This document shows, piece by piece, positions 43,906-54,755 of a stretch of DNA of 64,000 bases; position 1 is the stretch's first letter, and the number at the start of each line of letters is the position of its first letter. This stretch comes from Nocardia blacklockiae (lineage in GTDB: Bacteria; Actinomycetota; Actinomycetes; Mycobacteriales; Mycobacteriaceae). The translations under genes and the position numbers were made by a program. The stretch covers positions 124,001-188,000 of the forward strand of contig NZ_JADLRJ010000005.1 of NCBI RefSeq assembly GCF_015477355.1. The letters run 5' to 3'. The notes beneath the pieces were generated by a model. That model was not told the DNA's origin, did not search any database, and was given only the letters and a program-made list of their open reading frames with translations.

Positions 43906-43937
43906 GGGGACGCGACCATCCCCGAAGGAGGATCACC

Positions 43938-44132
43938 ATGGCCATTGCGCACGTACCCAGTCGCGCAACCGATTCCCTCGCCACCGTGCTCGTGACGGTA
44001 GGCGTCGTCCTGATGGCACTGCTCACGCTGTACCTGGTCGGCTTCGATCAGGGTGCGATCTCCCGCAGCGGGATGTACCTGCACGAGCTGATGCACGACG
44101 GGCGGCACCTGCTGGGCGTGCCGTGCCACTGA
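43938..44132 (+). CDS. cbtB: Cobalt transporter small subunit CbtB
   Basis: 64 residues with one membrane span (about 15-37) and the family ending HELMHDGRHLLGVPCH, whose histidines may bind cobalt. CbtB is a one-span partner of CbtA in a predicted B12-controlled cobalt uptake system. It sits directly behind a cobalamin riboswitch with an excellent GAAGGAGG site, and overlaps cbtA by 10 nt. Confidence 0.92.
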   Translation: MAIAHVPSRATDSLATVLVTVGVVLMALLTLYLVGFDQGAISRSGMYLHELMHDGRHLLGVPCH

Positions 44133-44857
44133 CCGGATCCCTCCGGACACTGCTGCTGCGTGGCCTGCTGGCCGGGCTGATCGCCGGATTGCTGGCGGGC
44201 ACCGTCGGTTTCGTCGTCGGCGAACCGAAGGTCGAATCGGCCATCGCGCTCGAAGAGGCGGGCGCGGAGCACGGTCATTCGCATGAGGAGTCCGAGGAAC
44301 CGCTGGTCAGTCGCGGCGGCCAGAAGTTCGGTGAGTTTCTCGCGCTCGGGCTGAGCGGGTTGGCGCTGGGCGCGATCTTCGCGGCGGTCGCCAATATCGC
44401 GCGGCGGCACACCGGCCTGTCCGGGCCGAAACTGGCTGTGCTGCTGGGCCTGTGCGGGTGGCTCGCGATCAGCGCCGTGCCGTTCTTCAAGTACCCGGCC
44501 AATCCGCCCGCGGTCGGCGAACCGGACACCATCAACGACCGCACCCTGCTGTGGGCGGCGTCGGTGCTGGTGGGGTTGGCGGCCGTCGGCGCGGCGGTGT
44601 TCGCGCACCGGCTGCTGGCCGCGCAGCTGAGCACGCTCCGGGTCACCGCCGCGGTGGTGGCGTTCCTGGTCGTGACGGCGATCGGCTACATCGTCCTGCC
44701 GGGTGTGAACGAGGTGAAGGACGACTTCCCGGCCACTCTGCTGTGGCAGTTCCGAGTGTCGTCACTGGCGGTCACGGCCACCCTGTGGGCGGCCCTCGGC
44801 CTGGCCTTCGCGACACTCACCGAATTCGCGAGCCGCAAAGAAGGCGTAGCCGCCTGA
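44123..44857 (+). CDS. cbtA: Cobalt transporter subunit CbtA
   Basis: 244 residues with five predicted membrane spans and an early His/Glu-rich loop (AGAEHGHSHEESEE near 46-59) that suits metal capture. CbtA with CbtB is predicted to bring in cobalt for cobalamin synthesis. FFKYPANPPAVGEPDTINDR near residues 117-136 is the most conserved part of the family. The GTG start overlaps the end of cbtB. The riboswitch upstream controls both genes. Confidence 0.9.
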   Translation: MPLTGSLRTLLLRGLLAGLIAGLLAGTVGFVVGEPKVESAIALEEAGAEHGHSHEESEEPLVSRGGQKFGEFLALGLSGLALGAIFAAVANIARRHTGLSGPKLAVLLGLCGWLAISAVPFFKYPANPPAVGEPDTINDRTLLWAASVLVGLAAVGAAVFAHRLLAAQLSTLRVTAAVVAFLVVTAIGYIVLPGVNEVKDDFPATLLWQFRVSSLAVTATLWAALGLAFATLTEFASRKEGVAA

Positions 44858-44858
44858 C

Positions 44859-44890
44859 GGCGGGGTGGTACCCATCGGGACCGCCCCGCC
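44859..44890. terminator. Bidirectional terminator between cbtA and osmC
   Basis: GGCGGGGTGGT (44859-44869) and ACCGCCCCGCC (44880-44890) form an 11-bp stem with one G-U pair, between the two convergent stops. Confidence 0.7.
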
Positions 44891-44899
44891 CGGCGGCGC

Positions 44900-45343
44900 T
44901 CAGGACTCCAGCGCGGCGTCCAGCTCGATGCTGCCGACACCCGCGAGGGCCTTGCTGATCGGGCAGCCGACCTTGGCGCCCTCGGCGGCGGCCTGGAAAC
45001 CGGCGGCGTCGAGGCCGTCGACCTTGCCGCGCACGGTCAGCTTGATGGTGCTGAGGTGGAAGCCGCCCGCCGGGTCGGGACCCAGCGTGACATCGGCGTT
45101 GACGTCCAGGCTCCGCACCGTGCCGCCGGCGGTGGCGATCTGCCCCGACAGCGCCATGGCGTAGCACGACGAATGCGCGGCGGCGATCAGTTCCTCAGGG
45201 CTGGTGGTCCCGTCGGCGGAGTCGGCGGTCCGCTTCGGGAACGACACGTCGAACTTGCCGACGCCGGAACTTGCCAGCTCCACCTGACCGGACCCGTCCT
45301 GCAGCCCTCCGGTCCAAGCGGTACGCGCGGTACGTGTTGGCAT
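44900..45343 (-). CDS. OsmC/Ohr-family peroxiredoxin
   Basis: 147 residues. The two redox cysteines are present: Cys60 in AAHSSCYAMALS and Cys127 in KVGCPISKAL. SPEELIAAAHSSC is the typical OsmC motif. Such proteins reduce organic hydroperoxides using lipoyl or thiol donors. It closely resembles the OsmC rather than the Ohr branch, judging from the GTTSPEELIAAA start. Monocistronic, convergent with cbtA. Confidence 0.9.
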   Translation of the reverse strand: MPTRTARTAWTGGLQDGSGQVELASSGVGKFDVSFPKRTADSADGTTSPEELIAAAHSSCYAMALSGQIATAGGTVRSLDVNADVTLGPDPAGGFHLSTIKLTVRGKVDGLDAAGFQAAAEGAKVGCPISKALAGVGSIELDAALES

Positions 45344-45425
45344 TACTGTCCTTTCACGTGAGGTAGTGCCGTCCCGACCGAACCTACCGGCTCGCCGTGC
45401 ACTCCCGTAGCCCCTTCGGGGGCCA

Positions 45426-45746
45426 CTACTCCGGATTCGTCAGCCTGGCCAGCACGATGCCGCCGAGGATCAGCGCCAGCGCCAGCGCGCGCCCGGCGCT
45501 CAGTGGATCCTTGTGCACAACGATCCCCAGCCCGATGGCGCCGACCGCGCCGATACCGGTGAACACCGCGTACGCGGTCCCGACCGGCAGCGACTGCATC
45601 GCCACCGACAGCAGATACACCGCGGCGGCCGCCAGCAGGAAGCACAGCAGCGTCGGCAGCGGCTTGGAAAAGCCCTGCGTCGGCTTGATGCTCTGCGACC
45701 AGGCGATCTCGATCAGTCCCGCCAATCCCAGGAGCAGCCAGTTCAT
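45426..45746 (-). CDS. Small multidrug resistance protein (Gdx/SugE-like)
   Basis: 106 residues and four membrane spans. The essential Glu13 lies in LAGLIEIAW, and GTAYAVFTGIGAVGAIGLGI at 56-75 is close to the SugE/Gdx signature. Gdx proteins export guanidinium; other members export quaternary ammonium drugs. The gene is divergent from a TetR regulator, and two identical-armed palindromes lie in the spacer, so it is probably induced by its substrate through that regulator. No guanidine riboswitch was seen upstream. Confidence 0.88.
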   Translation of the reverse strand: MNWLLLGLAGLIEIAWSQSIKPTQGFSKPLPTLLCFLLAAAAVYLLSVAMQSLPVGTAYAVFTGIGAVGAIGLGIVVHKDPLSAGRALALALILGGIVLARLTNPE

Positions 45747-45767
45747 CTCGGTATCCCGTCAGCCAAG

Positions 45768-45782
45768 TGGACATCGTGTCCA
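45768..45782. promoter_or_regulatory. Operator A of the SMR/TetR pair
   Basis: TGGACATCGTGTCCA: perfect 6-bp arms TGGACA/TGTCCA around 3 nt, 22-36 nt upstream of the SMR start. Confidence 0.7.
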
Positions 45783-45804
45783 TTTCGTTCTCGGACGAGT
45801 CAAC

Positions 45805-45819
45805 TGGACATGTTGTCCA
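45805..45819. promoter_or_regulatory. Operator B of the SMR/TetR pair
   Basis: TGGACATGTTGTCCA has the same arms as operator A and a 3-nt centre. The centres are 37 bp apart. This copy lies 31-45 nt upstream of the TetR start, just ahead of its TAGAGT box. Confidence 0.7.
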
Positions 45820-45849
45820 CTTATTCCCCGGCGACCTAGAGTGGCGCAC

Positions 45850-46437
45850 ATGTCCTCCCGACCGGATCCGCCCGCCGCCGAGCGGGCCGACGCCGCCCGC
45901 AATCGGGCCAGGATCCACGCCGCGGCCGCCGAACTGTTCAGCACTCGCGACCCGCGCACGGTGACCATGGACGACATCGCCAAGGCGGCGGGGGTCGGGC
46001 GCGGCACGCTGTACCGCCGCTACCCGACTGTCGGCGCGGTCGCCCTGGCCCTCCTCGACGAGCACGAGCGCGAACTACAACGCCAATTACTGCGCGGCAC
46101 ACCGCCGTTGGGGCCCGGCGCGCCGCCCGCCGAACGCCTGGCCGCTTTCTACACCGCGATGGTGCGCCTGCTGGAAACCCATTCCGCCCTCGTGCTGGGC
46201 GCGGAGACGGGCGGCGCCCGATTCACCACCGGCGCCTACGAATTTTGGTACGCCCACGTCCGCTCCCTGCTCGTGGCGGCCACCGTCCCCCAGCCGGACG
46301 CGCTCGTGGACATCCTCCTCGCGCCCCTCGCCGCCGAGGTCTACCTCCACCAACGCTCGCGCGGCCGCAGCCGGAACCAGATCACCACCGCCCTGCACCG
46401 CCTCGCCCATGCCGTACTCGGCGCTCCGGCGGGGTGA
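45850..46437 (+). CDS. TetR-family regulator of the SMR exporter
   Basis: 195 residues. The DNA-binding domain spans about 16-65 (RNRARIHAAAAELFS, then VTMDDIAKAAGVGRGTLYRRYP), and a helical ligand domain follows. Divergence from the SMR exporter and the paired TGGACA palindromes indicate that it represses both. TAGAGT lies 7 nt before the ATG, suggesting a leaderless message; a long in-frame extension upstream would cover the operators and is rejected. Confidence 0.88.
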   Translation: MSSRPDPPAAERADAARNRARIHAAAAELFSTRDPRTVTMDDIAKAAGVGRGTLYRRYPTVGAVALALLDEHERELQRQLLRGTPPLGPGAPPAERLAAFYTAMVRLLETHSALVLGAETGGARFTTGAYEFWYAHVRSLLVAATVPQPDALVDILLAPLAAEVYLHQRSRGRSRNQITTALHRLAHAVLGAPAG

Positions 46438-46465
46438 CGGCCTCGCCGGGTGGGCAAGCACGAAG

Positions 46466-46495
46466 GTAGCCGCCGGTGGGCGCACCGGCGGCTAC
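46466..46495. terminator. Bidirectional terminator after tetR
   Basis: GTAGCCGCCGGTG (46466-46478) and CACCGGCGGCTAC (46483-46495) form a perfect 13-bp stem with a 4-nt loop, between the convergent tetR and ABC permease stops. Confidence 0.8.
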
Positions 46496-46510
46496 GAGAT
46501 CTGTTGTGGC

Positions 46511-47359
46511 TCAGGCCATGTCGCGGCGGTGGACCAGCCACAGCATGGTGGCGACGAAGACCGCGACGTAGGCGGCGAGGACGACGAACGACGTGGGCCG
46601 GGAGAGCGTGTCGAGGACGCCCGGGGTGGCCGCGCCGCCCACCGTGCGCATGGCGCCCGCGAGGGAGCCGGCGGCGGTGCCGGGCAGGTGGTCGGTGAGC
46701 ACGCGGATCGGGGAGAAGATCGCGGCCACGCCGCGGAGCAGGTTCTCCACCACCAGCACCCAGACCACGCCCAGTCCGACGGCCAGCGCCGGGCCGCGGG
46801 CGAGCGCCCCGATCGCCGCACCCGCGAGCGTCCACATGCCCAGAATGGCTGTGCCGGTGGCGATTCCGGTCAGTGCCCGCCCGATCGACGGCAGCGCCAG
46901 CGAACCGTGCTGGAGACTGCCGATCAGCGCCGCCACGCCGGTGTCGATCACGAAGGCCGACAGCACGAGCCCGATCACCACGACGGCCAGCGCCAGCACG
47001 GCCCCACCGACCACGCTCAGCCGCGACGGGCCTTGGGTGAGAACGGTTTTCCAGCTGCCCCAGCCGTAGCCGCTGCCGATCACCAGCGCGCCCAGCACCA
47101 GCATCAGCGCGCCGCCGAACATCGCCATGCCCTGGGTGAACACCTCGGGCACCGCCGCCGGCAGCATCAGCTGCAACAGCACCTCGCGCGGCTGGCCGTT
47201 GGACATCCGGGAGCTGTCGCCCGAGGTGTAGGCCAGGTAGTTGAACAGGTAGGCGAAGACCAGATTCAGCAGAATCCAGGTGCCCAGGACGATCCAGAAC
47301 GCGGGCCACTTGCGCAGCCGGGCGAATTCGGCTCTGGTACAGGCCAACAGGTCGTTCAT
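46511..47359 (-). CDS. ABC transporter permease (ABC-2 type)
   Basis: 282 residues with about six membrane spans and the layout of ABC-2-type permeases: RAEFARLRKWPAFWIVLGTWILL at the start, a large extracytoplasmic loop (SGDSSRMSNGQPREVLLQL), WGSWKTVLTQGPSRL in the coupling region, and a terminal span ending in WLVHRRDMA. It works with the ATPase encoded just upstream, whose stop it overlaps by 4 nt. The export substrate is unknown. A two-component system is divergent from the pair, the common context of peptide-antibiotic resistance exporters. Confidence 0.87.
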   Translation of the reverse strand: MNDLLACTRAEFARLRKWPAFWIVLGTWILLNLVFAYLFNYLAYTSGDSSRMSNGQPREVLLQLMLPAAVPEVFTQGMAMFGGALMLVLGALVIGSGYGWGSWKTVLTQGPSRLSVVGGAVLALAVVVIGLVLSAFVIDTGVAALIGSLQHGSLALPSIGRALTGIATGTAILGMWTLAGAAIGALARGPALAVGLGVVWVLVVENLLRGVAAIFSPIRVLTDHLPGTAAGSLAGAMRTVGGAATPGVLDTLSRPTSFVVLAAYVAVFVATMLWLVHRRDMA

Positions 47360-48303
47360 CGCGACGTCTCCACTTTCGTCATCTCGAAAAAGACTTCCTC
47401 CAACGACTTTTCGTCGGAGCGCAGTTCCAGCAGGTCCGCACCCGCCTCGATCACCGCGCGCGCCACCACCGGCGCCGTTGCCGTACCGGCAGCCACTCTG
47501 ATGCCGGCGGCGGTCAGCAACGCGGATCGCTCGCCCACCACCTTCCGCACGGCCGGGAAGGCCAGCTCCACCGGCTCGGCTCGCAGGAAAAGCGTTGCCG
47601 CGCCGCGCAGTTCGCTCACCGTGGCCTCGGTGAGCAGGCGGCCCCGCGAGATGACGCCGACGCGGTCGCAGATCTCCTGCACCTCACTGAGCAGGTGAGA
47701 CGACAGCACGACGGTGTGCCCGTCGGCGGCGAGTCCGGTGATGAGCTCGCGCATCTCGGCCATGCCGGCCGGGTCGAGCCCGTTGGTGGGTTCGTCGAGG
47801 ATGAGCAGGTCCGGGTGGCCCAGCAGCGCCGCGGCCACGCCGAGCCGCTGCTTCATCCCCAGGGAGTAGGCGCGGAACTTGTCGTCGCCGCGGTCGGTGA
47901 GCCCCACCCGGTGCAGCACCTGCTCCACGTCGTCGTGCAGCGCGCGGGTGCGGGCCGAGGCGCCGCGGTAGCGCGCGAAGACCCGCAGGTTGTCCCGTCC
48001 CGAGAGGTACGGGTAGAAGCCGGGCCCCTCGATGAGAACGCCGATGCGCCGCAGGGTTTCGGGGTCGCCGGGGCGACTGCCGAGCACCGTGGCGGTGCCG
48101 GAGCTGGGCCGGATCAGGCCGACCAGCATGCGCAGCGTGGTCGTCTTCCCCGCGCCGTTGGGTCCGAGGAAGCCGTAGATCTCCCCGGCCCGGACGGTCA
48201 TGTCCACGGCGTCGACGGCGGTGTGCGGGCCGTAGCGTTTGGTCAAGGCCGCGGTGGCCACCACCGGAGTGGGTGCGGACCCGTTGCGTACCGAATCGTT
48301 CAT
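47356..48303 (-). CDS. ABC transporter ATPase
   Basis: 315 residues. Walker A is GPNGAGKT near residue 48, the signature YSLGMKQRLGVA near 146, and Walker B LLILDEP near 167, followed by TNGLDPAGMAEMRELI and the switch His in SSHLLSEV. A C-terminal regulatory region follows. It powers the ABC-2 permease that it overlaps. The divergent histidine kinase/regulator pair begins 128 nt away, so the four genes probably form one sensing-and-export module. Confidence 0.9.
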   Translation of the reverse strand: MNDSVRNGSAPTPVVATAALTKRYGPHTAVDAVDMTVRAGEIYGFLGPNGAGKTTTLRMLVGLIRPSSGTATVLGSRPGDPETLRRIGVLIEGPGFYPYLSGRDNLRVFARYRGASARTRALHDDVEQVLHRVGLTDRGDDKFRAYSLGMKQRLGVAAALLGHPDLLILDEPTNGLDPAGMAEMRELITGLAADGHTVVLSSHLLSEVQEICDRVGVISRGRLLTEATVSELRGAATLFLRAEPVELAFPAVRKVVGERSALLTAAGIRVAAGTATAPVVARAVIEAGADLLELRSDEKSLEEVFFEMTKVETSR

Positions 48304-48430
48304 GCCATCGAGAATCCGCCCTCGACCAGGGTCGACACATCCGCCGCGCAGCGCGACGCGGCATACGTATCCAGACGTAATTCGCCGCGCGCAGGCTCCG
48401 CTCGGCGGTCGGCCGGGCTACCGTGCGAGG

Positions 48431-49687
48431 GTGGAGTCGAGGACGCGGCCCGACGGCCGGGACGTGCTGGTGACGATCGTCGTCGCCGCGGTGCAGCTGG
48501 CCGGGGGAAATCTGGCGAACACGCACCAGAGCGGCACGCGCGCCCTCGACGTGTTCGGGGTGGCGCTGCTGCTGGCGGGGCCGCTGCTGCTGCTCGGGCG
48601 CCGGGTCCGTCCCGTGGCCGCATTCCTCGGCGTGCTGGCGGTGACGTCGACGTATCTGCTGGTCGGTTACGGTTACGGGCCGATCTTCCTGTCGCTGGTG
48701 ATCGCCTTCCTCACCGCCGCGAGCCGTGGATCGCGGTGGTACACCTATCCGTTCGTGCCGGTGGGCTATCTCGTGATGGTGTGGCCGGTGCCCGCCTTGC
48801 GCGGGCATTCCACCAACAGCTGGCAGATTCTCGGACTGCTGGCCTGGCTGAGCGTGCTGATCGCGGTGGCCGAGGGGATCCGGCAGCGGCGGGCGGTGCT
48901 GGTGGCGCGCCGCCAGCGGGCCGAGGCCGCGCGCGCCAACGCGGCAGCCGAGCGCGCCCGCGAACTGGCCCGGCGCGAGCAGCGCGCCACCGAGGAGCGC
49001 CTGGCCATCGCCCGCGAACTGCACGACGTGCTCGCGCACAGCCTGTCGCTGATCAACGTGCAGTCGTCGGTGGCGCTGGAGCTGCTGGACCGCAAACCGG
49101 AACAGGCGGCCACCGCGCTGGCGGCGATCAAGCAGGCCAGCCGCGACGCCCTCGGCGAGGTGCACACGCTGCTGCGGTCGATCCGGGCCGGCGCGCACTC
49201 CGCTGCCGCGCCGATGAGCCCGGCCGTCGGCATCACCGACCTCGACGCCCTGGTCGGTCCCGCCCGCGCCGCCGGTCTGTCGGTCCGCACCGAGGTGAAC
49301 GGCACCGCGCAGCGGCTGCCCGCCGTACTCGACGGTGCCGCCGCCCGCATCGTGCAGGAGTCGCTGACCAATGTGCTGCGCCACGCGCCTTCCTCGGAAG
49401 CCGTTGTCACCGTGGACTATTCGCCCGACACCCTGGCACTGACCGTCGAGAACTCGGCGCCGCCGGGTTGTCCACATCCATCCACAAACGCACCCGGTGG
49501 TGACGCTCCCTCCGGCCCGGCCGCCGCACCGGGGCCCCACGGCGGCAACGGCATTCCCGGCATGATCGAACGCGCCCATGTTCTCGGCGGCGAGCTCAGC
49601 GCCGGCCCGAGCCCCGGCGGCGGATTCCTGGTCCGCGCCCGACTTCCCATCCCCCACCTCGACTCCGAACCCCGGGACGACACATGA
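48431..49687 (+). CDS. Sensor histidine kinase (HisKA_3 type)
   Basis: 418 residues. Four or five membrane spans lie between about 18 and 160. A coiled, Arg/Ala-rich stretch (RRQRAEAARANAAAERAREL) leads to the phosphorylated His in ARELHDVLAHSLSLIN. The ATPase domain has VQESLTNVLRHA and GNGIPGMIERAHVLGGEL. A Pro/Gly-rich insert (about 355-380) separates the last two ATP motifs. It phosphorylates the LuxR-type regulator encoded 91 nt downstream. TACCGT lies 6 nt before the GTG, indicating a leaderless start; a longer frame from 48239 would overlap the ABC gene's promoter and is unlikely. Confidence 0.9.
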   Translation: MESRTRPDGRDVLVTIVVAAVQLAGGNLANTHQSGTRALDVFGVALLLAGPLLLLGRRVRPVAAFLGVLAVTSTYLLVGYGYGPIFLSLVIAFLTAASRGSRWYTYPFVPVGYLVMVWPVPALRGHSTNSWQILGLLAWLSVLIAVAEGIRQRRAVLVARRQRAEAARANAAAERARELARREQRATEERLAIARELHDVLAHSLSLINVQSSVALELLDRKPEQAATALAAIKQASRDALGEVHTLLRSIRAGAHSAAAPMSPAVGITDLDALVGPARAAGLSVRTEVNGTAQRLPAVLDGAAARIVQESLTNVLRHAPSSEAVVTVDYSPDTLALTVENSAPPGCPHPSTNAPGGDAPSGPAAAPGPHGGNGIPGMIERAHVLGGELSAGPSPGGGFLVRARLPIPHLDSEPRDDT

Positions 49688-49778
49688 CTTCGAAGCAGAC
49701 GCCCACTTGCCCTCGGCGGCAAGCGAATCCGGCGGTGCGGCATTCTCCCCGTGCCGCGACGAGTACGTCGGAGGCGCG

Positions 49779-50441
49779 ATGAGTATCCGGGTGCTGGTCG
49801 CCGACGACCAGGCGCTGGTGCGGGGCGGATTCGTCGCGCTGCTGGACGCGCAGGACGGGATCGACGTGGTCGGGGAGGCGGACAACGGGGAGCAGGCGGT
49901 GGCGCTGACCCGGGAGGCGCGCCCGGACGTGGTGCTGATGGACATCCGGATGCCGGTGCTCGACGGGCTGGCCGCCACCCGCGCCATCGCCGGGGATCCC
50001 GAGCTGTCGGCGGTGAAGGTCGTGGTGCTCACCACCTTCGAACTCGACGAGTACGTGTTCGAGGCGATGCGTTCGGGCGCAACGGGTTTCCTCGTCAAGC
50101 ACACCGAGCCCGCGGATCTGGTGAAGGCCGTGCGTGTGGTGGCGGGCGGCGACGCGCTGCTCTCGCCCAGCGTCACCCGGCGGCTGGTCGCGGAGTTCGC
50201 CACCCGGGCCAAGCCCGCGCCGACCGCCGAGCTGACCGGCCTCACCGACCGCGAGCGCGAGGTGATGACGCTGGTCGCCGAGGGCCTCACCAACGCCGAG
50301 ATCGCCGAGCGGCTGTTCATGAGCCCCGCCACCGCCCGCACCCACGTGAGCCGGATCCTGTTGAAGCTCAACGCCCGCGACCGGACGCAGCTGGTGGTGA
50401 TGGCGTACGAATCCGGCCTGGTGCGCCCGGGCTGGCAGTAG
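49779..50441 (+). CDS. NarL/LuxR-family response regulator
   Basis: 220 residues. The receiver domain holds the acidic pair DD at 9-10, the phospho-accepting Asp55 in VVLMDIRMPVLDG, and Lys near 107 in FLVKHTEPADL. The LuxR HTH (about 150-212) reads LTDREREVMTLVAEGLTNAEI, then SPATARTHVSRILLKL. It pairs with the kinase upstream, separated by 91 nt. The ATG at 49779 is preceded by GGAGGCGCG. It probably controls the divergent ABC exporter. Confidence 0.93.
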   Translation: MSIRVLVADDQALVRGGFVALLDAQDGIDVVGEADNGEQAVALTREARPDVVLMDIRMPVLDGLAATRAIAGDPELSAVKVVVLTTFELDEYVFEAMRSGATGFLVKHTEPADLVKAVRVVAGGDALLSPSVTRRLVAEFATRAKPAPTAELTGLTDREREVMTLVAEGLTNAEIAERLFMSPATARTHVSRILLKLNARDRTQLVVMAYESGLVRPGWQ

Positions 50442-50534
50442 CGGCACGCCGGGCAGGCATACGCACCGATACGTACACGGGTTTCCGTCCGCGCGCCGAT
50501 GCCGTCGACAGCCGATCGGAAGAGGCTGGGAGAC

Positions 50535-50798
50535 ATGAACATCTACGCATCCCCCGCGACCGTCTCGTTCCTGGCCGATCACTACGACGGCGGCTGGCAC
50601 CCCTGGCCGTTCTTCTGGGTGTTCCCGGTCCTGTTCTGGCTGACCGTGGTGACCCTGCTGTTCGTCACCCGGCGGGCCCGGTGGCGCGACCGCGGCATCG
50701 GCACGCTGCGGGCCGCCTTCGCACGCGGCGAGATCGACGAGGACCAGTACCTGACCCGGCTCGAGGTGCTGCGCCGCACGCGGCGTGCCCGGCGGTGA
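50535..50798 (+). CDS. Short membrane protein with SHOCT domain
   Basis: 87 residues. One membrane span (about 22-45: WPFFWVFPVLFWLTVVTLLF) is followed by a C-terminal SHOCT motif (LRAAFARGEIDEDQYLTRLEVL), a short helical pair often found at the ends of membrane proteins. The ATG at 50535 follows GGGAGAC. The function is unknown. It lies 93 nt after the response regulator and may be cotranscribed. Confidence 0.85.
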   Translation: MNIYASPATVSFLADHYDGGWHPWPFFWVFPVLFWLTVVTLLFVTRRARWRDRGIGTLRAAFARGEIDEDQYLTRLEVLRRTRRARR

Positions 50799-50877
50799 GC
50801 GCGCACCGGCGGCATCCGGTGTGCCGCCGGACCGCCGACCGTCAGTTCGGACCATCTTTCACACAGCGGAGATTCTC

Positions 50878-51672
50878 ATGACCCTCAGATTCGCCACCAT
50901 GCAGGTGCCCCGGTCCGGAGCCGACTGGGCGCGGACCGCCCGCACCGCCGAAGAGCGGGGCTACCACACCCTGTTGCTGCCGGACACGCTCAACACCGCC
51001 TCGCCGTTCCCGGCTCTCGCGGCCGCCGCCGCGGTGACCACCACCCTGCGGCTGCGCCCGAACGTCCTCGCGGCCCCGCTGCGGCCCGCGGCCGCCACCG
51101 TGCGGGAAACGGCTGCGCTGCAGCTGCTCTCCGACGGCCGCTTCGAACTGGGCATCGGCATCGGCCGCCCGGACGCCCAGGCGGAGACCGAACGGCTCGG
51201 CCTGCCGTGGGGCTCGGCCACCGCACGCCGGGACCACCTGGCCGCCACGGTGGCGGCCGTGCGCGCCGCGGTCGATCCCGCGCCGCCCGTGGTGATCGCC
51301 GCCTCCGGTCCGCGCATGCTCGCCCTCGCGGCCGAGATCGCCGACCGCGTACTGATCGCCCTGCTGCCGCACGCCACCGAGGACGATCTCGCCACCGCGG
51401 TCGCCCGGGTCCGCGATCACACCGACCGCCCGGTCGCCTTCACCACTCAACTGGTGGGGATCGGCGACGAGATGCCCCGCTGGCCGGGCAGCTGGACCGT
51501 GCCCGACGCCGCCGCCCTGCGCGCCGCCGGTGCGGTCGGCCTGCTTCCCGCCGATCCGGGCGCGGCCGCCGAGGTCCTGCGACAGCGCGAGGAGAAGTAC
51601 GGCATCGACGAGCTCATCGTGCCCGGTGATCTGGCCGACGCCTTCGCCCCGGTGCTGGAACGACTGCGCTGA
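50878..51672 (+). CDS. Luciferase-like (LLM-class) flavin/F420 oxidoreductase
   Basis: 264 residues of the bacterial luciferase-like fold: RFATMQVPRSGADWARTARTAE at the start, TLLLPDTLN, AAVTTTLRLRPNVLAAPLRPAA and LSDGRFELGIGIGRPDAQAE. TIM-barrel oxidoreductases of this class in Nocardia and Mycobacterium often use F420. It is shorter than most members but has the full core motifs; the substrate is unknown. The ATG at 50878 follows GGAG. A strong terminator lies 16 nt after the stop. Confidence 0.87.
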   Translation: MTLRFATMQVPRSGADWARTARTAEERGYHTLLLPDTLNTASPFPALAAAAAVTTTLRLRPNVLAAPLRPAAATVRETAALQLLSDGRFELGIGIGRPDAQAETERLGLPWGSATARRDHLAATVAAVRAAVDPAPPVVIAASGPRMLALAAEIADRVLIALLPHATEDDLATAVARVRDHTDRPVAFTTQLVGIGDEMPRWPGSWTVPDAAALRAAGAVGLLPADPGAAAEVLRQREEKYGIDELIVPGDLADAFAPVLERLR

Positions 51673-51687
51673 CCCGGACACGCGAAA

Positions 51688-51723
51688 GCCCCGCTCCCGC
51701 AGGCGAACCTGCGGGAGCGGGGC
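51688..51723. terminator. Strong terminator after the luciferase-like gene
   Basis: A perfect 16-bp stem, GCCCCGCTCCCGCAGG (51688-51703) with CCTGCGGGAGCGGGGC (51708-51723), and a 4-nt CGAA loop. Convergent clpC ends 100 nt away, so it may serve both strands. Confidence 0.88.
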
Positions 51724-51822
51724 CTCCATTCACGCTCTGCGACCTCGTAGGAGCGGGCCGCCAGGACGCTTCAGCCGTGGAGCCGACGCTCGGCGGTCAC
51801 CGCCGGAGCCGGCCCTCGGTGA

Positions 51823-54366
<2,544 letters not shown>

Positions 54367-54755
54367 CGCTCCCTCACTTCCTGCTCCGCTTACTACGGCT
54401 GTCCGGCGCTTCAGTCGACCGATCGCCAGCCTGCCATGAAGCCCTGGGGTTGCACTCCCCCGCCTCCCACTCTAGTTGGCGGGGGTCACGGCCGTCGTCC
54501 GTCCACCCTATTGCGAACCGCCGACAGCACGTCTCATTGAGTCATAACGCGACCGTTGCCAGGATCGTTTCTGCAGGACGTACGCCCACAGCGAACAGTG
54601 CCGAGCGCACCCCCGACCGGTACCGAATCGTTTCGGCCGCCGGTGACGGGCGGCACGAATCCGCGGTGCACCGGTCGCGACGCGCCGGATCGAGCACCTC
54701 ACCGGGCCGAAAGTTCCCAGCCTTGGGGCTTCGGGGACAGCCGCGCCCGGCCGGC
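54367..54755. promoter_or_regulatory. Upstream region of clpC
   Basis: 389 nt between clpC and the FHA-HTH gene, both minus strand; no gene is supported. It must contain the clpC promoter. A possible -10 element TAGAGT (54474-54469) lacks a good -35. I found no convincing ClgR or HspR-type box. Confidence 0.4.
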
